A stretch of DNA of 64,000 nt from Streptomyces sp. TLI_146 (GTDB lineage: Bacteria > Actinomycetota > Actinomycetes > Streptomycetales > Streptomycetaceae), in contig NZ_PJMX01000001.1 in NCBI RefSeq assembly GCF_002846415.1, forward strand, positions 5,518,001-5,582,000, in the 5' to 3' direction. Within the stretch, counting starts at the first letter, position 1. Every line of letters starts with the position of its first letter. Below, piece by piece: positions 58,162 through 64,000 of the stretch. The notes beneath the pieces were generated by a model. It had not been told where the DNA came from. It was given only the letters and a program-made list of their open reading frames with translations, and ran no database searches. Position numbers and translations under genes: made by a program.

Positions 58162-58498
58162 TTGCTCGTCTGCGGGCCGCTGGTTGGCTGGTCGCGCAGT
58201 TCCCCGCGCCCCTTATAGGACCCGGTGTTTGTCTGCGGGTTGTGTGTGGTTGCTCGCGCAGTTCCCCGCGCCCCCAGGGGGTACGGCCGAGGGCGACGGC
58301 GAAGCCGAGCCATCCAGGGGCGCGGGGAACTGCGCGAGAAGCGGCCACGGCCCGCAGACGAACGAGGGTTTCCAGGGGCGCGGGGAACTGCGCGAGCAAC
58401 CCACGACCACCCGCAGACGAACCCCGGGCATCACCAGGGGCGCGGGGAACTGCGCGACCAGCCCGCCACCGGGCCGCAGACAAAGACCGGCCAAAGCG
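58162..58498. repeat. Five dispersed palindromic repeats in one convergent gap
   Basis: 337 bp without a gene. Two forward copies (58190-58213, 58252-58275) face three inverted copies (58316-58339, 58374-58397, 58436-58459), each with the flanking GTCTGCGGG segment or its complement. Densest cluster of the element in the window; able to form alternative long stems between the convergent STAS and sigma genes. Confidence 0.75.
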
Positions 58499-59506
58499 CT
58501 ACAGCGCTTCGGGCAAGCCGAACATCGGGAACCAACGCGCCGTGTCCAGGAACGCGTTGAGCCCCACTATCTTGCCGTCGGCGATCTCCACCACCTGGAG
58601 CGCCCACGGCTCGTGACGGCCCCCGGGCCCGCTAGGCCGGTACTGGCCGAACGCGGGCGTGCCGTTGGCCACCGTCGGCACCAGGCGCGAGCCCCGGCAG
58701 CCCGCCCCCGTCCCCACGTGCCACGCCACGATCTCCTCGGGGCCCCGCAGCCACAGGTCGTACGGCGGCATGGACAGCGTCGCGTCCTCGTGCAGCAGGG
58801 ACGTCAGGGCCGACATGTCGTACCCCTCGAACGCCGCCACATAGCGGGACAGCAGCTTCTGCTGCTCCTCGTCGAGCGGGTCCGCCGCGTCCGAGGCGCG
58901 CGGCTCCGACTCCGCCAGCGTCGAACGCGCCCGCTGGAGCGCGCTGTTGACCGACGCCACCGTCGTGCCGAGCAGCTCGGCCACCTCGCTCGCCTTCCAC
59001 GCGAGCACCTCGCGCAGGATGAGCACCGCCCGCTGCTTGGGCGGCAGATGCTGGAGGGCCGCGACGAAGGCGAGCCGCACGCTCTCGCGCGCGACCGCCG
59101 TCTCGGCCGGGTCGTCCACCGCCGTCGGCAGCACCCGCGCGTCCGGCACCGGCTCCAGCCAGGTCACCTCCGGCCGCGAGCGCAGCACGGCCGAGGACGC
59201 CGTCTGCGGGGCCGTGAGGTCCATCGGGCGGGCCCGCTTGCCGCTCGCGGTCAGCATGTCCAGACAGACGTTGGTCGCGATCCGGTACAGCCAGGACCGC
59301 AGGGACGAGCGGCCCTCGAACTTCTCGTAGCTCCGCCAGGCCCGGACCAGGGTGTCCTGCACCGCGTCCTCGGCCTCGAAGGCCGAGCCGAGCATCCGGT
59401 AGCAGTACCCCGTCAGCTCGACCCGGTGTTTCTCCAGGCGGGAGTCGAGATCCGTCGCCGCCGACGGCTCCGTTGAAAGCTCAGACAGATCAGACCGATC
59501 ACCCAT
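58499..59506 (-). CDS. ECF sigma factor with C-terminal SnoaL-like domain (SigX5/SigG type)
   Basis: 335 residues: region 2 (about 30-100; AFEAEDAVQDTLVRAW), a linker, region 4 (about 145-205; KASEVAELLGTTVASVNSALQRAR) and a SnoaL/NTF2-like domain (about 220-335). In this group the extra domain modulates activity in place of an anti-sigma factor. ATG at 59506; GTG at 59515 is an alternative. Next gene upstream is an MFS transporter on the same strand, 83 bp away. Confidence 0.9.
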   Translation of the reverse strand: MGDRSDLSELSTEPSAATDLDSRLEKHRVELTGYCYRMLGSAFEAEDAVQDTLVRAWRSYEKFEGRSSLRSWLYRIATNVCLDMLTASGKRARPMDLTAPQTASSAVLRSRPEVTWLEPVPDARVLPTAVDDPAETAVARESVRLAFVAALQHLPPKQRAVLILREVLAWKASEVAELLGTTVASVNSALQRARSTLAESEPRASDAADPLDEEQQKLLSRYVAAFEGYDMSALTSLLHEDATLSMPPYDLWLRGPEEIVAWHVGTGAGCRGSRLVPTVANGTPAFGQYRPSGPGGRHEPWALQVVEIADGKIVGLNAFLDTARWFPMFGLPEAL

Positions 59507-59589
59507 CGCGTCCACCCCAGATCGCCCATGTGCTCCAGCTCTTCGGAAGCTACAGGAGCCCACTGACAATCGCGCCTCAGGCGGACGTT

Positions 59590-60879
59590 TTAGCAGGTCG
59601 CGTGGGGTGCGGCGAGTCGCGTCGCGGCGAGTCGCCGCTCGGTGCGGGCGGCGTGGCTGCCGTACAGCGTCACCGAGACGACGCCGAGGACGGCGAGCAG
59701 GCCGAGCAGTACCGTCGCGGGCCAGCCGCCCGCGTGGAAGGCGATCGCGCCGAGGGTGCCGCCCGCGCTGCTGCCCAGGTAGTACGCGGACTGGTAGAGC
59801 GCCGACGCCTGGGCGCGGCCCGTCTTCGCGGTGCGGCTCACCGAGGAGGAGGCGACCGCGTGGCCCGCGAAGAAGCCCGCGGTGATCAGCACCAGGCCCG
59901 CGAGCACCGCCGCCAGCGTGTCGAGCAGGCTCAGCACCAGACCGGCGGTCGTGGTCGAGACGGCCAGGTAGAGCGCGCCCCGGCGGCCGAGCCGGGCGAC
60001 CAGCTGCCCGGCCGCGGCCGAGGAGACCGTACCGACCAGGTAGACCAGGAAGATCGAGCCGACCACGCCCTGCGGGAGGTGGAAGGGCGCGGCGGTGAGC
60101 CGGTAGCCGATCACCGTGTAGACGGCGCCGAACACCGTCATGAAGAGCGCGCCGATCGCGTACAGGCGCACAAGCAGCGGGTCCGCGAGGTGGCCGCGCA
60201 CGGTCGCCGCGAGCGCCCGCGGGTCCAGGGGCGCGGCCTTGAAGTGGCGGGAGCGGGGCAGCAGCAGCCGGAACGCCACCGCGCACCCGGCGGCCAGCAG
60301 CCCGACCGCCGCCAGCGCCGCGCGCCAGCCCCACGCCTGGGCCACCCAGCCGGTCAGGATCCGGCCGCTCATGCCGCCGATGGAGTTGCCCGCCACGAAC
60401 AGGCCGATGGCCGCGACCAGCGCCTTGGGCCGCACCTCCTCCGCGAGATAGGCCATCGCGGAGGCGGGCAGCCCGGCGAGCGCCGCGCCCTGGACCGCCC
60501 GCAGCGCCACCAGCCAGCCCACGTTCGGCGCGAACGGGACGAGCAGCCCCACCACGACCGCGACCACCAGGGAGACCGTCATCGTCCGGGACCGCCCGAA
60601 CCGCTCGGACAGCGCGCTCAGCGGCAGTACGCACAGCGCCAGCGCGCCGGTCGCCGCCGACACGGTCCAGCTCGCCGCCGAGGCCGACACCCCCAAGTCG
60701 CCCGAGATCAGCGGGAGAAGGGCCTGGGTGGAGTAGAGGAGGGCGAAGGTCGCGACCCCGGCGGCGAAGAGCGCGAAGCTCATTCGGCGGTAGCCGGGAG
60801 CACCCGGGAAGAGCTGGTCGGGGGACGGCGCGGTGGAGGCACCCACGGTGGTGGGTGCCCCGGTACTGGCAGGAGGCAT
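59590..60879 (-). CDS. MFS transporter (YnfM-like)
   Basis: 429 residues, 12 membrane helices; LSERFGRSRTMTVSL is the loop 2-3 motif. The long LysR-regulated MFS type is usually an exporter of arabinose-like sugars or drugs. Promoter TGGACG (60909-60914), 17-nt spacer, TACGGT (60886-60891), 6 nt before the ATG, so leaderless. Divergent from a LysR gene. Confidence 0.9.
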   Translation of the reverse strand: MPPASTGAPTTVGASTAPSPDQLFPGAPGYRRMSFALFAAGVATFALLYSTQALLPLISGDLGVSASAASWTVSAATGALALCVLPLSALSERFGRSRTMTVSLVVAVVVGLLVPFAPNVGWLVALRAVQGAALAGLPASAMAYLAEEVRPKALVAAIGLFVAGNSIGGMSGRILTGWVAQAWGWRAALAAVGLLAAGCAVAFRLLLPRSRHFKAAPLDPRALAATVRGHLADPLLVRLYAIGALFMTVFGAVYTVIGYRLTAAPFHLPQGVVGSIFLVYLVGTVSSAAAGQLVARLGRRGALYLAVSTTTAGLVLSLLDTLAAVLAGLVLITAGFFAGHAVASSSVSRTAKTGRAQASALYQSAYYLGSSAGGTLGAIAFHAGGWPATVLLGLLAVLGVVSVTLYGSHAARTERRLAATRLAAPHATC

Positions 60880-60885
60880 GCGTCG

Positions 60886-60950
60886 ACCGTAGGCCCGGGA
60901 GATTTATGCGTCCAATGCATCGAGCGCGCATAATTGATGCGTGTACGCAT
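60886..60950. promoter_or_regulatory. LysR operator array and MFS promoter
   Basis: Four related ATGCGT/ACGCAT boxes in 50 bp: TTATGCGT (60904-60911), ATGCAT (60915-60920), CGCATAA (60927-60933) and the palindrome ATGCGT-GT-ACGCAT (60937-60950). The first covers the -35 of the MFS promoter. Such multi-site layouts fit LysR tetramers. Confidence 0.55.
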
Positions 60951-60977
60951 AAGCACAGCTCAGGCGGGTGTCTGTCA

Positions 60978-61895
60978 TTGAACAGTAACGAAGAAGACAT
61001 TGTCACGGTGCTCGCGCCCCGCCTCGCGTACTTCGCCGCGGTCGCCCGCCACGAGCACGTCACGCGCGCGGCGCAGGAGCTCGGGGTGCCGCAGCCGACG
61101 CTCTCGCGGGCCATGGTCCGGCTGGAGGAGGACCTCGGCGTCGCCCTGTTCGCCCGCAAGGGCCGTACGGTCTCGCTCACCCCGGCCGGACGCACCTTCC
61201 TCGCCTCGGCCGAGCGCGCCCTGGACGGGGTCGAGCGGGCCGCCGAGTCGGTGCGGGCCGACGCCGACCCGGCCACCGGCAAGGTCGCCTTCGGCTTTCT
61301 GCACACCATGGGCTCCGAGACCGTGCCCGCCCTCATCCGGGCCTTCCGGGTCACCCACCCCCGGGTGCGCTTCACGCTTGTGCAGAACTACGGCGAGGCG
61401 ATGATCGAGCGGCTGCGCGCGGGGGACCTCGACCTGTGCCTCACCTCGCCGGTGCCCGACGCACCCGACCTCGTGGCCCGGCGCCTGGACGAGCAGCGGC
61501 TGCGGCTCGTCGTCCCCGACGACCACCGCCTGGCGGCCCGCAAGCGGGTCCGGCTCGCGGAGGCCGCCGACGAGACGTTCGTGACCCTGGAGCCCGGCTA
61601 CGGGCTGCGGCGCATCACCGACGACCTGTGCGCGCAGGCCGGGTTCACCCCGAAGGTCGCCTTCGAGGGCGAGGAGGCGGAGACCCTGCGCGGCCTGGTG
61701 GCGGCGGGCCTGGGCGTGGCCCTGCTGCCGCCGCCCGCGTTCGCCCGCCCCGGCGTCGTCGAGCTGACGGTGACGGCGCCGCGCGCGGCTCGCGAGATCG
61801 GCGTGGCCTGGCTGGACGGCCACCCGGACACCCCGCCGGTGGCCGCCTTCAAGGCGTTCCTGCTGTCGCGGCGGGGGCAGCTGCTGCCGCAGTGA
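60978..61895 (+). CDS. LysR-family regulator
   Basis: 305 residues from a TTG at 60978 (GTG 61008 also possible, giving an N-terminus just before the helix-turn-helix). HTH with TRAAQELGVPQPTLSRAMVRLEEDLG, then a co-inducer-binding domain. Divergent from the MFS gene it presumably controls through the ATGCGT boxes. Confidence 0.9.
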   Translation: MNSNEEDIVTVLAPRLAYFAAVARHEHVTRAAQELGVPQPTLSRAMVRLEEDLGVALFARKGRTVSLTPAGRTFLASAERALDGVERAAESVRADADPATGKVAFGFLHTMGSETVPALIRAFRVTHPRVRFTLVQNYGEAMIERLRAGDLDLCLTSPVPDAPDLVARRLDEQRLRLVVPDDHRLAARKRVRLAEAADETFVTLEPGYGLRRITDDLCAQAGFTPKVAFEGEEAETLRGLVAAGLGVALLPPPAFARPGVVELTVTAPRAAREIGVAWLDGHPDTPPVAAFKAFLLSRRGQLLPQ

Positions 61896-61934
61896 GCCGT
61901 AACCGATGTGAACCGTAAGGGAGTTACGGCTTCC

Positions 61935-62699
61935 TCATACGTGCAGCGACTTCCCGAACCCCGCCGCCAGCGGCATCCGCAGGCCCAGCGGCGGCGGGGC
62001 GGCCAGGGCGTCGGCGACCGGACGGGCGTACGGGTGCGTGAAGAGCGAGCCCTTCACGAAGTCGGCGGCCAGGGCCAGGACTTCGGCCCGGTGCTGGCGC
62101 AGCCCGTGCCCGTCCGAGTGGACCTCGAAGCGGCAGGTGTCGCGGTTGGTCTTCTTCGCGCGCGCGGCGAGCCGGAACGACAACTCCGGGTCGCTGCAGG
62201 CGTCGTTGGTGCCGTGCACTATCAGCACCCGCCGCCCCACCAGCTGCTTCACCGGCTCCGGCTCGGCCGCCACGTCCTCCTCCGGCAGCCAAGGGGCCAG
62301 TGAGAGCACGCAGTTGACGGCCGAGTGCCCCGCCGCCCGCAGCGCCGCCCGCCCGCCCATCCCGTGCCCGGCGAGGCACACGGGCACGTCCCCGTACCGC
62401 CGCACCACCTCTTCGGCGGCCCACTCGGCGTCCGCCGCGAGCCGCGCGTCGCCGCCGTTCCAGCCCCGCCCCCGGTAGCGGACGAGATGTGCCACGAGCC
62501 CGTCGTCGCGGCCCGCCCGGGCGAGCCGCCGGGCCAACGGCAGCGCCGAGGCGTACGAGACGGGCGAAGGGCGGCGCGCCGAGACGGGATCGCCGTCCGG
62601 CAGCACCAGCACCACACCGCCGACCGGGGAGCCGGCGCCGCTCGCACCGACGGGCCGTCCGAGCCGGGCAGCAGGCAGGGAAGTCGCATGCTGTGCCAT
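61935..62699 (-). CDS. Alpha/beta-hydrolase-fold protein with Gly at the nucleophile position
   Basis: 254 residues with an alpha/beta-hydrolase layout (dienelactone hydrolase-like): LVLPDGDP early, the elbow LAGHGMGGRAAL (109-120), the acid in HGTNDACSDP and the histidine in HSDGHGLRQH. The expected GHSMG serine is Gly113 (codon GGG, 62361-62363), so it lacks the usual nucleophile. It may be a non-catalytic relative or use another residue. Confidence 0.8.
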   Translation of the reverse strand: MAQHATSLPAARLGRPVGASGAGSPVGGVVLVLPDGDPVSARRPSPVSYASALPLARRLARAGRDDGLVAHLVRYRGRGWNGGDARLAADAEWAAEEVVRRYGDVPVCLAGHGMGGRAALRAAGHSAVNCVLSLAPWLPEEDVAAEPEPVKQLVGRRVLIVHGTNDACSDPELSFRLAARAKKTNRDTCRFEVHSDGHGLRQHRAEVLALAADFVKGSLFTHPYARPVADALAAPPPLGLRMPLAAGFGKSLHV

Positions 62700-62785
62700 G
62701 ACAGAACAGTCTCAGAAGCCGAGGTGTACTCCACCCGTCCGCGCGGTCACTGTTACGTATCGGCAACCGAGCGACTCCCGGCGAT

Positions 62786-62807
62786 CTACGCGCGTAGGGG
62801 CTAGCAT
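62786..62807 (+). promoter_or_regulatory. Nucleoside-regulon palindrome and leaderless promoter of add
   Basis: Perfect palindrome CTACGCGCGTAG (62786-62797) directly upstream of a TAGCAT -10 box (62802-62807), which lies 6 nt before the ATG. The operator sits where repressor binding would block RNA polymerase. Confidence 0.65.
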
Positions 62808-62813
62808 GCGCAG

Positions 62814-63968
62814 ATGACGAGCCAGACCACCGACGTTCCGACCACGGACCAGATCCGCCGCGCCCCGAAGGTGCTGCTCCACGACCACCTCGACGGCGGT
62901 CTGCGTCCTGGCACCATCATCGAGATCGCTGAACAGACCGGGTACACCAACCTGCCCGAGACCGAGGCCGACAAGCTCGGCATCTGGTTCCGGGAAGCCG
63001 CCGACTCCGGTTCCCTGGAGCGGTATCTGGAGACCTTCGCGCACACCTGCGCCGTCATGCAGACCCGCGACGCGCTGTTCCGCGTCGCCGCCGAGTGCGC
63101 CGAGGACCTGGCGGAGGACGGGGTCGTCTACGCCGAGGTGCGGTACGCGCCGGAGCAGCACCTGGAGCAGGGGCTGACGCTCCAGCAGGTCGTGGAGGCC
63201 GTCAACGACGGCTTCCGGGAGGGCGAGCGGCGGGCCCGCGCCAACGGGCACCGGATCCGCGTCGGCGCGCTCCTGACGGCGATGCGGCACGCCGCCCGCG
63301 CCCTGGAGATCGCCGAACTCGCCAACTCCTACCGGGACTCGGGCGTCGTCGGCTTCGACATCGCGGGCGCCGAGGCGGGCTTCCCGCCCACCCGCCACCT
63401 GGACGCGTTCGAGTACCTCAAGCGCGAGAACAACCACTTCACCATCCACGCGGGCGAGGCCTTCGGCCTGCCGTCGATCTGGCAGGCGCTCCAGTGGTGC
63501 GGCGCCGACCGGCTCGGCCACGGCGTGCGGATCATCGACGACATCGAGGTCGCCGAGGACGGCACCGTGAAGCTGGGACGGCTCGCGTCGTACGTACGGG
63601 ACAAGCGCATCCCGCTGGAGATGTGCCCGACGTCCAACCTCCAGACCGGCGCCGCCGCTTCGTACGCCGAGCACCCGATCGGGCTGCTGCGCCGGCTGCA
63701 CTTCCGGGCCACCGTCAACACGGACAACCGCCTGATGAGCGGCACCAGCATGAGCGAGGAATTCGAGCGGCTGACCGAGGCGTTCGGCTACACGCTCGAC
63801 GACATGCAGTGGTTCACCGTCAATGCGATGAAATCAGCGTTCATTCCTTTCGACGAACGCCTCGCCATGATCAATGACGTCATCAAGCCCGGCTATGCCG
63901 AGCTGAAATCCGAATGGCTGTTCAAGCAGACCGCCGCGACCAGCGGGTCTACCCCGCCCATGGGGTAA
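62814..63968 (+). CDS. add: Adenosine deaminase
   Basis: 384 residues. Zinc-binding HDHLDGG (His23, His25), IHAGEAFG, RLGHGVR and NTDNR (the second Asp of the usual NTDD is Asn, a form I associate with actinobacterial enzymes). Deaminates adenosine and deoxyadenosine to inosine forms. ATG at 62814 with no ribosome binding site but a -10 box 6 nt away. Shares its operator with the nucleoside uptake genes 11 kb upstream. Complete within the window; the last 32 bp hold nothing recognisable. Confidence 0.96.
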   Translation: MTSQTTDVPTTDQIRRAPKVLLHDHLDGGLRPGTIIEIAEQTGYTNLPETEADKLGIWFREAADSGSLERYLETFAHTCAVMQTRDALFRVAAECAEDLAEDGVVYAEVRYAPEQHLEQGLTLQQVVEAVNDGFREGERRARANGHRIRVGALLTAMRHAARALEIAELANSYRDSGVVGFDIAGAEAGFPPTRHLDAFEYLKRENNHFTIHAGEAFGLPSIWQALQWCGADRLGHGVRIIDDIEVAEDGTVKLGRLASYVRDKRIPLEMCPTSNLQTGAAASYAEHPIGLLRRLHFRATVNTDNRLMSGTSMSEEFERLTEAFGYTLDDMQWFTVNAMKSAFIPFDERLAMINDVIKPGYAELKSEWLFKQTAATSGSTPPMG

Positions 63969-64000
63969 TCGGGTAAATCGCTAAACGGCCGGGAGAAGCA

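Noticed and set aside
58499..61375. A giant minus-strand frame of 958 codons
   Set aside because: Only its last 335 codons (the sigma factor) are coding; the rest is the shadow of the MFS and LysR genes.

Overview
The window is a high-GC actinobacterial chromosome segment and almost certainly Streptomyces. Codon third positions are nearly all G or C, GTG starts are common, many operons use ATGA, GTGA or TGATG stop/start overlaps, and the gene content (mycobacterial-type sdhCDAB, several ECF sigma factors, MocR, TetR and MarR regulators, an SCO4848-type membrane protein, BmpA-type nucleoside uptake) is that of the Streptomyces core chromosome. I see no tRNA, rRNA, CRISPR array, prophage or insertion sequence.

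Layout. 1-2.0 kb: three tightly linked genes. The first (cut by the window edge) and the second carry matching RHIM-like amyloid motifs at the C end and N end respectively; the third is a stalked membrane protein. 2.0-5.2 kb: two AhpD-like proteins and a PEP-mutase-like protein, divergent from a MocR regulator. 5.5-10.0 kb: EamA exporter, lipoprotein plus ATP-grasp pair (YgiB/YgiC-like), polysaccharide deacetylase, ornithine aminotransferase. 10.2-16 kb: glyA, an ECF sigma/anti-sigma-like/secreted protein operon, trpS, a 2H phosphoesterase. 16.2-20.6 kb: homologues of DprE2, DprE1, the PAP2 phosphatase, the UbiA phosphoribosyltransferase and a GtrA protein, together a full mycobacterial-style polyprenyl-phospho-arabinose cassette. 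20.6-27.7 kb: YihY, D,D-carboxypeptidase, small membrane protein, orphan peptide-type binding protein, TetR, and an MFS/MarR pair. 27.9-31.3 kb: succinate dehydrogenase. 31.5-36.8 kb: OHCU decarboxylase, GH20 hexosaminidase, two paralogous ECF sigma factors and a membrane partner. 37-42 kb: L,D-transpeptidase, stand-alone methylmalonyl-CoA mutase catalytic subunit, TetR/FAD monooxygenase pair.

42-49.1 kb: a cell-wall glycopolymer cluster (two sialyltransferase-like proteins, GT2, another glycosyltransferase, NeuB-like synthase, and a fused CMP-sialate synthetase/HAD phosphatase). The gene set fits Kdn rather than N-acetylneuraminate, as in the teichulosonic acids of Streptomyces. 49.4-57.8 kb: M20 amidohydrolase, then BMP lipoprotein, ABC ATPase, two permeases, cytidine deaminase and thymidine phosphorylase. 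57.9-64 kb: STAS protein, SigX5/SigG-like sigma factor, MFS/LysR pair, degenerate alpha/beta hydrolase, adenosine deaminase.

Cross-window signals. A palindrome CTACGCGCGTAG (or close variant) lies upstream of the BMP gene, the ABC operon, deoA and add, which defines a probable nucleoside regulon. A dispersed palindromic repeat occurs about 13 times, only in the five long gaps between convergent genes. About a dozen genes have a TANNNT-type box 6-8 nt before the start codon and no ribosome binding site, which suggests leaderless transcripts.
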